Notes under the pieces: model-generated | Told to the model about the DNA's origin: nothing | What the model saw: the letters and a program-made list of their open reading frames with translations, nothing else | The model's database searches: none | In this document: positions 33,271 to 40,483 of the stretch, in pieces | Layout: each line of letters begins with the position of its first letter | How positions within the stretch are numbered: the first letter of the stretch is position 1 | Assembly (NCBI RefSeq): GCF_004348985.1 | Contig: NZ_SMKW01000071.1 | Span: forward strand, 1-49,597 | Direction of reading: 5' to 3' | DNA length: 49,597 nt | Source of the DNA: Saccharopolyspora elongata | Lineage (GTDB): Bacteria > Actinomycetota > Actinomycetes > Mycobacteriales > Pseudonocardiaceae | Position numbers and translations under genes: made by a program

Positions 33271-33420
33271 ATGATCGGCCGGACCAAGGTGTATGAGCTC
33301 AACGGCCGCGACGAGCTGCCGTTCGAGGTGCTCCCCCTCGGCAAGTCCTACCGAGTCGTCACGGCCGACCTACTGCGGGTGCTCGGGGTGGAAGCCGACC
33401 GAGGCAAGAACGAGAGCTGA
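33271..33420 (+). CDS. Excisionase-like HTH, probably N-terminally shortened
   Basis: 49 residues: MIGRTKVYELNGRDELPFEV, LPLGKSYRVVTADLLRVLG, which is the recognition helix and wing of a small HTH_17/excisionase protein. The normal first helix is missing after the ATG at 33271; upstream codons in frame give only a degraded version. It may be a decayed element-control gene upstream of the second regulator module. Confidence 0.5.
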   Translation: MIGRTKVYELNGRDELPFEVLPLGKSYRVVTADLLRVLGVEADRGKNES

Positions 33421-33525
33421 TGGTGCTCGTCACTTGATCGCGACCCGGCTACGCTCGATACGTCTGATCGCTAGAGCCTCACCGCGAAGGCGCGCCGGTC
33501 GATACACGGAACGTGGTGGTTGCAC

Positions 33526-34743
33526 GTGGAACACAACGATCTGCCCGTCGGTACTCGCATCCGTCAGGCGAGAGAACGCGCCGGTATGAGCCGTCCTGTG
33601 CTCGCCGGGCTCGTGGACCGTTCGGCTGAATGGCTGAAGGCAGTCGAATCTGGTCGCCTTCAGACGCCGAAGCTCCACATGCTGACGAAGCTCGCCGAAG
33701 CGCTCGGTATCAGCGATTTGGCCGAGCTGACCGGCAACGGCGAAGCGGTTTCGATCTCTCGGTATGCCGTAGGCCCCGCGCATGGTGCGTTGAACGAGGT
33801 GCGTGCGGCCTTGATGGACTATCGGCTTAGCTCGGACACGCGCCCTGTGAACCTGGCTCACCTTCGTGAGCGCCTCGTTGCGGCGTGGGATCTGCGCCAT
33901 TCGTCGCCCGACCACCGGACGAAGGTCGGTGCGATCTTGCCGGGCCTAATCCGGGACGCGCAGCGTGCTGTGCGGTCGCGATGGGGGGAAGAACGCCGTG
34001 ACGCTCGACGGGTCTTGGCGGGCGTTTACCAACTGGCGGATTTTTATGTTGCCTACCAGCCGGCCCCCGAGTTGGTTTGGCTCGTCGCTGATCGAGCGGT
34101 AACCGAGGGTCAGGACGCTGACGATCCGTATGCCATGGCGGCAGGTGCATGGGCACTCGTGCAAGCGCTACGCGAATCCGGGCGTTGGGATGAAGCGATC
34201 TCGGTTGCCCATGACGGCGCGGCTCAGCTTGAGCCCTATCTTGAGTCGGCGTCTGATGACTGGCGGGGGATGGTCGGAGCGCTACGAGCGGAGAACGCCC
34301 TTACGTACGCCCGAAAAGGGAGGCACGGGGAAGCCTGGCGCTACTGGGAGTCCGCGTACGAGATCGCACGAAAGCTTGGGCCGGACTATCGGCACATCCA
34401 ATCAAGTTTCAGTCTTGCGATCATGCACGCTAATGCCTTGAGTCTCGGGGTCGACCTCCGTCGCAGTGGTGAGGCGCTGAAGGCGGCGAGAGAACTCGAC
34501 CCGAACCAGATCGTCTCGGTCCCGCGGCGTTCACGGCACCTGATCGAGGTGGCGCGTGCTTACGCACAACACGACGAGAGTGCATCCGTGTTGGAGATTC
34601 TGGCCAGGGCCGAGCGGACCGCGCCGGAGACTGTCCGGTTCAACGGATGGGCGCGTGACCTCACCCTGAAGCTTCGTGATCAACCGCCGACGGGAGAGCG
34701 GGCAGCCGTCCGCGAGCTCGCTAGACGGGTCGGCGTCCGCTGA
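33526..34743 (+). CDS. XRE regulator with helical-repeat domain, module 2
   Basis: 405 residues. Residues about 8-60: cro/C1-type HTH (GTRIRQARERAGMSRPVLAG, LVDRSAEWLKAVESGR). The rest is helical, TPR-like (ALVQALRESGRWDEAISVAH...GEAWRYWESAYEIARKLG). Start could be TTG 33520 or GTG 33526. It is oriented with, and 60 bp upstream of, RbpA module 2. A GGGTAC palindrome lies in between. Same class as the regulator at 11304-12629, so probably the module's local controller. Confidence 0.82.
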   Translation: MEHNDLPVGTRIRQARERAGMSRPVLAGLVDRSAEWLKAVESGRLQTPKLHMLTKLAEALGISDLAELTGNGEAVSISRYAVGPAHGALNEVRAALMDYRLSSDTRPVNLAHLRERLVAAWDLRHSSPDHRTKVGAILPGLIRDAQRAVRSRWGEERRDARRVLAGVYQLADFYVAYQPAPELVWLVADRAVTEGQDADDPYAMAAGAWALVQALRESGRWDEAISVAHDGAAQLEPYLESASDDWRGMVGALRAENALTYARKGRHGEAWRYWESAYEIARKLGPDYRHIQSSFSLAIMHANALSLGVDLRRSGEALKAARELDPNQIVSVPRRSRHLIEVARAYAQHDESASVLEILARAERTAPETVRFNGWARDLTLKLRDQPPTGERAAVRELARRVGVR

Positions 34744-34751
34744 TCGGGTAG

Positions 34752-34768
34752 GGGTACAAAACGTACCC
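34752..34768. promoter_or_regulatory. Operator candidate GGGTAC-AAAAC-GTACCC
   Basis: A perfect 6-bp inverted repeat with a 5-bp centre, followed at 34774-34787 by further GTAC repeats, 35 bp upstream of the 34803 start and just after the XRE regulator gene. A dimeric HTH regulator could bind here. Confidence 0.5.
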
Positions 34769-34802
34769 ATCTCGGTACTGTACGTACGCGAGAGTTCCGA
34801 TC

Positions 34803-35219
34803 ATGGACAGCAGTTTGGTTTTGGCGAAGTTGCCTGGTTGGCTTCGCCCACACCTCGCGGCGATCGAGGACACCTGTCGGGCGGGGTTTGTGTTCGCCTA
34901 CTGGCCAAGTCGTGAGAACCCGTTGAGCTTGCACGCGTTCCACAAAGCGCATGGCGCGATGGACACCTACAGCGCGACCTCGACGGAGGACGCCGTCGCG
35001 GCTCGGTTCCGCCTCGAAGATCTGGAAACCGCGAGGCCGCAACCGTTGTGGTACGCCGCCGGGACGGTGACTGACGTGGTGGCTGAGTTGATGCGATTGC
35101 CGCCGCACGGTTCGAAGGGCGCGCCACGCCTCGCGCTTTCGGTTCCCAGTGAGTTGTGGGTTCCCTCGATCGCGCAGTCGTCTTCGAGTGTTATCCGCCA
35201 ATCGTGGCGCATGTTCTGA
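34803..35219 (+). CDS. Hypothetical protein, first gene of RbpA module 2
   Basis: 138 residues; paralogue of the 12883-13290 product (shared AFHKAHGA, GTVTDVVAEL, LPPHGSKGAPRLALS, ELWVPS). ATG 34803. No known domain. Followed by an A/T-rich stretch (35220-35340) that differs strongly from the GC-rich surroundings. Confidence 0.7.
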   Translation: MDSSLVLAKLPGWLRPHLAAIEDTCRAGFVFAYWPSRENPLSLHAFHKAHGAMDTYSATSTEDAVAARFRLEDLETARPQPLWYAAGTVTDVVAELMRLPPHGSKGAPRLALSVPSELWVPSIAQSSSSVIRQSWRMF

Positions 35220-35289
35220 ACTGGCCATTTTTGTTGTCCTTTTTGAGAATTTCTCGAAAGGCTTCCTTGTATTCAGAAATGGGACAAAT

Positions 35290-35403
35290 ATGCTTTTTGG
35301 GGCGTTTCAGATTTTGGTTCTAATTTTTGTGATTTTGGGGGTTCTCGCATGGGGGCCGACATCGACTCGTGGGCGTCAGGAAGTCAGCGAGGGAAAAGAA
35401 TGA
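35290..35403 (+). CDS. 37-residue single-pass membrane protein
   Basis: Hydrophobic segment FGAFQILVLIFVILGVLAWG, short polar tail ending EGKE, the same end as the 13697-13813 product. The ATG at 35290 is in A/T-rich DNA. Its stop overlaps the next start (ATGA), matching the arrangement in module 1. Confidence 0.65.
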   Translation: MLFGAFQILVLIFVILGVLAWGPTSTRGRQEVSEGKE

Positions 35404-35963
35404 GCCACCCGGCCGCGCGATCGAGGAAACCGATCCCAACGGTTTGGGTGGCGAGCGCCAAGGAGTCCAGGCTGCATCTCGCGCCACGGGGCGAAGCGGA
35501 AGAGGGCGCGGAAGCCCTTGCCGCGCAATGCGAACACCGTGTTCGCGAGGTTGTCGGGGCGTGGGTGGGACGGCCGCCGCGCATCAAGGGGTACGGCTTG
35601 TGCGAGCCGTGCTGTGTGATCGCGGGGATCTTCCCGATTCTGTCCGGTCCGGTCGTTTCCCTCGACGAAGCGGTGTCCCGCGCGTTGGACAGCTACCGCC
35701 CGAGGGCTCACTCGGCGGACCGGCCGACGGCCTTGATCCCGCGGGTTGCGGACGTCGAGAAGACCGACCGGATTCCGGTGTTACGCGATGGTCTGGACAC
35801 CCACTGGTGGCCGCCGGTCGACCCGGATCTTGACCCACCAGGCCCGGGCGTTGGTGCCCCCGGCAGTTCCTACCTGCCGGGGACGGGAGCGGAGCCTACC
35901 CCGTTCCTGCGGCGGTCGTACAGGCCGCGTCACGCTCTCGAAACCCGGGCGGAGGCGGCGTGA
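35400..35963 (+). CDS. Hypothetical protein of RbpA module 2
   Basis: 187 residues; Cys-rich centre (GYGLCEPCCVIAGIFP) that might bind metal, then an acidic Pro-rich tail with PGSSYLPGT as in module 1. Takes the same slot as the 13810-14319 product. ATGA start, GTGA end. Confidence 0.6.
   Translation: MSHPAARSRKPIPTVWVASAKESRLHLAPRGEAEEGAEALAAQCEHRVREVVGAWVGRPPRIKGYGLCEPCCVIAGIFPILSGPVVSLDEAVSRALDSYRPRAHSADRPTALIPRVADVEKTDRIPVLRDGLDTHWWPPVDPDLDPPGPGVGAPGSSYLPGTGAEPTPFLRRSYRPRHALETRAEAA
35858..35882 (+). repeat. Intragenic hairpin, copy 2
   Basis: Same 9-bp arms (CCCCGGCAG / CTGCCGGGG) as at 14223-14247, with a 7-nt loop differing at two positions. Confidence 0.55.
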
Positions 35964-36262
35964 CCGAGCACATCGGGCCGACCACGGCCGCCGCGCACAA
36001 TCGCCGGTTCCGCGCCCTGGTGGTGGACGTGGACCCCGATGCCATCTACCGGGCAGTGCATGAAGCGGGTGGTATCCGCTCGTGGGAAGACCCGACCCGC
36101 GACCTGCATTACCTCCAGCCGAATGCCATCGAGGTCTACCAGGTCGGGGGCGGTTGGGTGCTCGCCGTCAACGGTCCGAGCGCCGATGCCGTCCGCGAGG
36201 GTCTGCGGCTGCTTCGTGTCGGTGCGGACAGGGACGTGCAGGAACTCGAGGGGGCGGCGTGA
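35960..36262 (+). CDS. Hypothetical protein, module 2 only
   Basis: 100 residues. ALVVDVDPDAIYRAVHEAG, AIEVYQVGGGWVLAVNGPSA suggest a small alpha/beta protein. GTG start overlapping the previous stop; ends with GTGA overlap. No counterpart in module 1. Confidence 0.6.
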   Translation: MTEHIGPTTAAAHNRRFRALVVDVDPDAIYRAVHEAGGIRSWEDPTRDLHYLQPNAIEVYQVGGGWVLAVNGPSADAVREGLRLLRVGADRDVQELEGAA

Positions 36263-36459
36263 TCATCGTGCTGTCGGCAGTCCTGTTCGTCGCGTTGGTC
36301 GGCGGCTTGGCCGCCGCCTACTACGCGCAGAGCCCGGGACGTCACTCCGGTGCGGGTGTTGGGGCATACAACGCGCGCACGCTGGCCAACCCGGCTCGTT
36401 CGTCGATCGGGGGTCGGCACGCCAGAGCGCACCCCGGGAGGTTCGTTCCGGCATGGTGA
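36259..36459 (+). CDS. Small membrane protein, module 2 only
   Basis: 66 residues. N-terminal hydrophobic helix IIVLSAVLFVALVGGLAAAY, then a polar Arg/His/Gly-rich tail ending FVPAW. GTG at 36259 overlaps the previous stop, and its stop lies within the RbpA 2 start region. Probably a single-pass membrane protein with its tail in the cytoplasm or outside. Confidence 0.55.
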   Translation: MIIVLSAVLFVALVGGLAAAYYAQSPGRHSGAGVGAYNARTLANPARSSIGGRHARAHPGRFVPAW

Positions 36460-36794
36460 CGTTCAAGGGAGCAAAGGGTTTTCGCGCCTCCTACCAGAAC
36501 GAAGACGACTACGACGAATCGGCTCCACGGCGTCATGTGACGTACGCGTGCCCGAAAGGGTGCGAGTTCTCGATACCGCTCGCGATCGACGCCGGACGGC
36601 CAACGGTGTGGGAATGCCGCGCTCACGGTATCGACGCGGGAATCGTCGGTTCAGGTGGTCGTTTCGAACCGGGAACGGCAGCCCGTGCTCGCGCGCATTG
36701 GGACATGTTGCTGGAACGTCGCAGCATTCTCGAACTCGAAGATCTCTTACAGGAACGCCTCGCGCTGCTTCGCAAGTCCAGTCCAGGTGGATAG
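36453..36794 (+). CDS. rbpA: RbpA-family RNA polymerase-binding protein, paralogue 2
   Basis: 113 residues. YACPKGCEFSIPL and WECRAHG in the barrel core, C-terminal HWDMLLERRSILELEDLLQE for sigma contact. A KGAKGFRASYQNEDDYDE N-terminal tail is nearer to canonical RbpA than that of paralogue 1. ATG 36453. It ends the module and is followed by a strong hairpin. Having two accessory copies 22 kb apart, each at the end of a similar operon, suggests that these modules adjust RNA polymerase. Confidence 0.9.
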   Translation: MVTFKGAKGFRASYQNEDDYDESAPRRHVTYACPKGCEFSIPLAIDAGRPTVWECRAHGIDAGIVGSGGRFEPGTAARARAHWDMLLERRSILELEDLLQERLALLRKSSPGG

Positions 36795-36858
36795 CTGTTG
36801 CCGCGAGAGAAAGCTCGGGCCGGGCGGTTGTCGTCAGCACCAGGACTCGGCCCGTTCC

Positions 36859-36900
36859 GGCCCTGGCCACCGTCACAACGGTGTGGCGGTGGCCAGGGCC
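36859..36900 (+). terminator. Terminator hairpin after RbpA 2
   Basis: A 14-bp perfect stem (36859-36872 with 36887-36900), 14-nt loop, 65 bp after the rbpA stop. Confidence 0.8.
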
Positions 36901-36925
36901 ACCAACGAGAAGAGGGAAAGGGAAG

Positions 36926-37792
36926 TTGAAGAAATCGATAACGTTCGCCGCTGTGGTGTTGGCGAGCGCGTTTGCCTTGTCGTCGGTTGCCGCTGCGGAT
37001 GAGCCGGCGCCGAACCTCCCGCACACCAGCCCGCGGGCCGTCGAGCCGCTGATCGTCGGCGGCACGCCCGCGTCGTCCGACCAGGGCACCGCGAGTCTGT
37101 CGTTGGAGGGGCGCGGCATGTTCTGCTCGGCCACGATCGTGGGCTCGGAATGGGCCGTCGCCGCGGCGCACTGCGCGTACTTTTTGGCAGACCCCGCGCA
37201 CCCGCCGAAGCCGGTGGAGCAGATGCGGCTGAGGTACGGATCGGTACGGCACGCCGACGGCGGTCGCGAGGTGGCGGTCAAGGCCGTGTTTCCCCATGAG
37301 GGTTGGAACTGGGGGCAAGACGCCAGCCCTGCCGATGACATCGCGCTGTTCCAGCTCGCCGAACCTGTTCACGGAGTCCAGCCGGTTCGGGTGACGCCCA
37401 TCCCGGTCAGGCCGGAAACCGAAGTGCGCGTACTGGGGTGGGGCAGCACCCAGCCTGATGGCCAGGGGGAGCCGTCCGAGCAGTTGATGCGGCTCGACAC
37501 CCGCACCACCGAGCCGGGTGCGTGCGCGGCCGACTCGATGTTCCGCGACGGGTTCGATCTGTGCATCGCGAACCTGCCGGAGAGCGGTATGTGCTTCGGC
37601 GACTCGGGCGGCCCGACGCTCCAACACCGTTGGGGCCGTTGGGAACTCGTCGGCGTGAACTCCCGGGGCACCAACGAGTCCGGGCCGCTGCCGTGCGGCG
37701 GGCGGCCGGATGTCGCGACGGCCGTGGGCTCGTACTGGCCGTGGATGGTGAGGACCACCGCCCAGGCCGGCGCCCCGCTCGTCCGCAGCTAG
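36926..37792 (+). CDS. Secreted trypsin-like serine protease (S1)
   Basis: 288 residues. A TTG start at 36926 follows GAGGGAAAGGG and gives a signal peptide (KK, then hydrophobic AVVLASAFALSSVAAA, cleavage near 24). Pro-peptide, then mature start LIVGG at 42-46. Catalytic triad His82 (AAAHC), Asp138 (DDIAL), Ser227 (CFGDSGGP). Paired cysteines are present. Full chymotrypsin-fold length. Exported to the medium or cell surface, and placed directly before a small gene that could encode a peptide. Confidence 0.9.
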   Translation: MKKSITFAAVVLASAFALSSVAAADEPAPNLPHTSPRAVEPLIVGGTPASSDQGTASLSLEGRGMFCSATIVGSEWAVAAAHCAYFLADPAHPPKPVEQMRLRYGSVRHADGGREVAVKAVFPHEGWNWGQDASPADDIALFQLAEPVHGVQPVRVTPIPVRPETEVRVLGWGSTQPDGQGEPSEQLMRLDTRTTEPGACAADSMFRDGFDLCIANLPESGMCFGDSGGPTLQHRWGRWELVGVNSRGTNESGPLPCGGRPDVATAVGSYWPWMVRTTAQAGAPLVRS

Positions 37793-37805
37793 CTCGCCAG
37801 TTCTG

Positions 37806-37831
37806 CCAGCCCTCGCCAGGGCGAGGGCTGG
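37806..37831 (+). terminator. Terminator hairpin after protease gene
   Basis: An 11-bp perfect stem CCAGCCCTCGC / GCGAGGGCTGG with a CAGG loop, 14 bp after the stop. Confidence 0.8.
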
Positions 37832-37875
37832 TCGGGCCACGGCGCAGTCACCGACGTCCAAGAAGGGGTGAATTC

Positions 37876-37989
37876 GTGTCGGACAACCCAGAACCGCAAG
37901 AAAACCCGGAAGACGGCGACGAGCAGGTCAGTCCCGTCTACGACACCAACGCAACACCGCATTGGCCGGGAGTCGGACCGCAACTGTGA
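37876..37989 (+). CDS. 37-residue peptide gene between two terminators
   Basis: GTG at 37876 after AGAAGGGG. The product has an acidic, Asn/Pro/Glu-rich N-terminus (SDNPEPQENPEDGDEQ) and a C-terminal part of different make-up (SPVYDTNATPHWPGVGPQL). Acidic leader plus aromatic/Thr-containing core is the usual outline of a ribosomal peptide precursor, but no recognised RiPP enzyme set is beside it; the nearest ligase candidate is at 42258. It stands as its own unit. It could also be a small regulatory or secreted protein. Confidence 0.5.
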   Translation: MSDNPEPQENPEDGDEQVSPVYDTNATPHWPGVGPQL

Positions 37990-38027
37990 CCCGGCGCCAC
38001 GACCGGTTGCAGCACTAAGTGATGTCC

Positions 38028-38064
38028 GGTCAGCGCGGAGCGGGCGCAGTGTTCCGCGCTGACC
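38028..38064 (+). terminator. Terminator hairpin after peptide gene
   Basis: A 12-bp perfect stem GGTCAGCGCGGA / TCCGCGCTGACC with a 13-nt loop. Confidence 0.8.
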
Positions 38065-38257
38065 ACCAACCGAAAACAGTTCTTATGCATAAGAAACGGC
38101 CGAGGTAGCGGGATGAGCCCCGCGACCGGGCCGAAGCTCTCGCCGCGCGCCTGCGCGCGTTGCAGGACGGCTGACGCCGCGCCGGTACACAACCACCGCA
38201 GGCCAAGACCGGAGATCACCAAGAACCGATCAAGATCGCCGATGACTGATGGGGTTG

Positions 38258-38962
38258 ATGATCACGATGTCGTTCACCCGCAATATCGCGTTCGCAGGGC
38301 TGACAGCAGCGGGAAAAACCACCCACGCACGGCTGCTCGCGTCTGAGCTGGGATACGAGTACGTGTCCGCCACGGACATCTTGTTAGAGATGCTGGGTGT
38401 TGACACCCCCGGTGATCAGGTGTGGTTCGCCAGGCTCCAGGAGATCAACGAAGCACGCGGAGATGGCGCGGTGGACGCCGAGCTGGAGCAGCGGCTTCTG
38501 GAGTTGAACAGGACACGCCATGCAACGGTGTTCGACACATGGGCGTTGGCGTGGATCGGCGACGAGCCTTTGGTCCGCATCTGGCTGGAATCTGATGCTG
38601 ATTCCCGAGCGCGGAAATGCCTTGTCTCCCAACGTCAGCAGCGGCTCGGGCTCGACGAGTGCCGGAACCTGATCGATGACAAGGACACCTTCAACCGAGA
38701 GCTGTTCACGCAGCGGCACGGGTTCGATCTGTTCACCGACCGAGACCGGTACGACGTGATCCTCTGTAACAGCCACCTGATCCCCCAGGCAACCGACACC
38801 GCCGCTCAGGCGGGGATCGAGGCGTTCGCTCCGATCGTCCACGCTGCCGTGACGTCCGTGCTGACTTCGGACACCACGAGCGCGCGGGAGCTGGCGCGCG
38901 CACATCCGCGCGAGGTTCATCGCATCACGGTTCCGGACACGTCGACCGTGGGACGGTGCTGA
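38258..38962 (+). CDS. P-loop nucleotide kinase, first gene of cluster B
   Basis: 234 residues. Walker A GLTAAGKTT (14-22); YEYVSATDILLEM, FDTWALAW and a mobile Arg-rich lid SDADSRARKCL as in cytidylate-kinase-like enzymes (AAA_18). Start uncertain: ATG at 38249, 38258 or 38267; 38258 has GGGG at usable spacing. Probably phosphorylates a nucleoside or nucleotide. TGATG overlap to the deaminase gene. Confidence 0.75.
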   Translation: MITMSFTRNIAFAGLTAAGKTTHARLLASELGYEYVSATDILLEMLGVDTPGDQVWFARLQEINEARGDGAVDAELEQRLLELNRTRHATVFDTWALAWIGDEPLVRIWLESDADSRARKCLVSQRQQRLGLDECRNLIDDKDTFNRELFTQRHGFDLFTDRDRYDVILCNSHLIPQATDTAAQAGIEAFAPIVHAAVTSVLTSDTTSARELARAHPREVHRITVPDTSTVGRC

Positions 38963-39888
38963 TGTACAGCCTGCTGCATTGCCACTTCGAATCCGCACTC
39001 CGCGCCATCGCCCTGGTGCGATCCCGCAAAGTCAGCCACCTGGAAACCGTCGTCGCCTCCCCCTTCTATGACCGCGTCAGCCCAGCAGATCGTCTCTACC
39101 TGCTGTGGAACACCGTGCAGGGGTTGACTGATGGCGAGGACCTCTTCACCGAAGAGGTGTTCCGGTCGGTCGTTCGGCGGTTCCTGGACGAGATGACCGC
39201 ATCGCACGTGGAGCACGTTGACCTGCGCATCGGGCCGATCATGCGCAGGTGGGCGTGGATGCGTAGCGCCGCTGACGGCCTTGACGTTTTCCGGGACGAA
39301 CTTGCTCAGCATGACGGTCTTTCGGTGTCGTTTCTGGCTGGTGTGGATCTCACGAGGTCGCAGGATCGTCTCGACCGCATCATCGATGTCCTGACCACTG
39401 ATGGTGACGTGGCGGGTCGCCTGGCTGGGATCGACATCAACCTCCTACCCGGCGATTTACCGAAGTTCGATCGATATCTGCCGGCGCTGCGCGCCCTGCA
39501 AGGCGATGGCCTGAAGATCAACATGCATTTGGGTGAGCTGTTCGACAACGCCGTGTCCCGCTACCTCCTGGACCGGCTCACCCCGGACCGCATCGGGCAC
39601 GGCGTCCTGCTCCTGGAAGACCCGAGCCTGGTCGACCTGGTGCGCGAGCATGGGATCTGCCTGGACATGTGCCCCACCAGCAACACCACGCTCGGGGTCG
39701 TCAACTGGCACCGGACCAGTCCAGCGCGCCGCGCGTTGGAGCTCGGTATTCCCGTGTCGATCAATACCGACGATCCGATGCTGTTCAACACCGATCTGGA
39801 TCGCGAACTCCGCCTCTCGGGACTCAACGACACCGAGTTAGACCAGGTCGTCGCCTACGGACGGAAGCACCGCTATGACGCGATGTGA
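38962..39888 (+). CDS. Adenosine-deaminase-family hydrolase
   Basis: 308 residues, metal-dependent amidohydrolase of the adenosine/AMP deaminase group: HCH (7-9) for the metal ligands, NMHLGEL in place of the usual HAGE, RIGHGVLLLED with the catalytic His, CPTSN and VSINTDDPMLF with the Asp pair. Overall pattern kept, though the N-terminal LHCHFES is divergent. It most likely deaminates adenosine or a modified purine nucleoside or nucleotide. ATG at 38962 overlaps the kinase stop. Confidence 0.85.
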   Translation: MYSLLHCHFESALRAIALVRSRKVSHLETVVASPFYDRVSPADRLYLLWNTVQGLTDGEDLFTEEVFRSVVRRFLDEMTASHVEHVDLRIGPIMRRWAWMRSAADGLDVFRDELAQHDGLSVSFLAGVDLTRSQDRLDRIIDVLTTDGDVAGRLAGIDINLLPGDLPKFDRYLPALRALQGDGLKINMHLGELFDNAVSRYLLDRLTPDRIGHGVLLLEDPSLVDLVREHGICLDMCPTSNTTLGVVNWHRTSPARRALELGIPVSINTDDPMLFNTDLDRELRLSGLNDTELDQVVAYGRKHRYDAM

Positions 39889-40483
39889 AGTTGACCTGCA
39901 CGTCCTGTACGGCATCCCGTGCGTGGGGAAGTCAACGGCGGCAATAGAGTTCGCCTACCAACGTGGCATTCGCACGGTGGTGCCCACGGATTGTCTCCGC
40001 GAGACGCAGCGAGCGTTCGCCTCGCCGCATCAGCATCCGGCGTTGTTCGAGGTGACACACACTGCGTGGCAACTGCACGGGCCACCCACGCGGGTCAATA
40101 TCGAAGCGGGATTCCGTGATCACGCTGATGCGGTCGCTCCGGCGATCCGGCATGTGGCGGCGAAACTCGCCCGAGACGGGTTCGATGCCGTGATCGAAGG
40201 GGCCCATCTTCACAGCGGCATCATCGGCGCGCTCCGGACCTCCCTCGAAGCTGCCCGCGTCCACGCGAGCCTGCTGGTCGTCGAATCCGCCGACGAGCTG
40301 AGGAAATGCATACGCAGCAAGGAGAATGCGCGGACGTCCTTCGCTGAGCGGAAGTCCTGGGGTGACCACGTCGAGATCATGCTCGTGATCCAGGACTACC
40401 TGATCCGCGACGCCCGTGAGCACGGCATCCCCATCACCACCACCGAGGAGTGGTCATGTTCATCGACTGCGATCACGTTGTGA
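39875..40483 (+). CDS. 2-phosphoglycerate-kinase-like P-loop kinase
   Basis: 202 residues. Walker A GIPCVGKS (13-20), TVVPTDCLRETQRAF, HTAWQLHG and VIEGAHLHSGII match the 2-phosphoglycerate kinase group, which is broader than its name. It overlaps the deaminase gene by 14 bp and the next gene by 28 bp. Likely small-molecule kinase of the pathway; in this context a nucleoside or sugar phosphate is as plausible as phosphoglycerate. Confidence 0.78.
   Translation: MTRCEVDLHVLYGIPCVGKSTAAIEFAYQRGIRTVVPTDCLRETQRAFASPHQHPALFEVTHTAWQLHGPPTRVNIEAGFRDHADAVAPAIRHVAAKLARDGFDAVIEGAHLHSGIIGALRTSLEAARVHASLLVVESADELRKCIRSKENARTSFAERKSWGDHVEIMLVIQDYLIRDAREHGIPITTTEEWSCSSTAITL

Noticed and set aside
36350..36925. 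A 480-residue protease starting inside RbpA module 2
   Set aside because: The upstream part is a shadow of the small membrane protein and RbpA genes; a TTG with a strong ribosome site at 36926 gives a perfect signal peptide.
37876..37989. A lasso-peptide or lanthipeptide precursor
   Set aside because: No RRE, leader peptidase, LanM/LanB/LanC or lasso B genes are in view and the core lacks Cys; only the general RiPP possibility is kept.
38242..38346. A small gene from ATG 38242 in another frame
   Set aside because: It overlaps the kinase Walker A coding frame completely and has no motif of its own.
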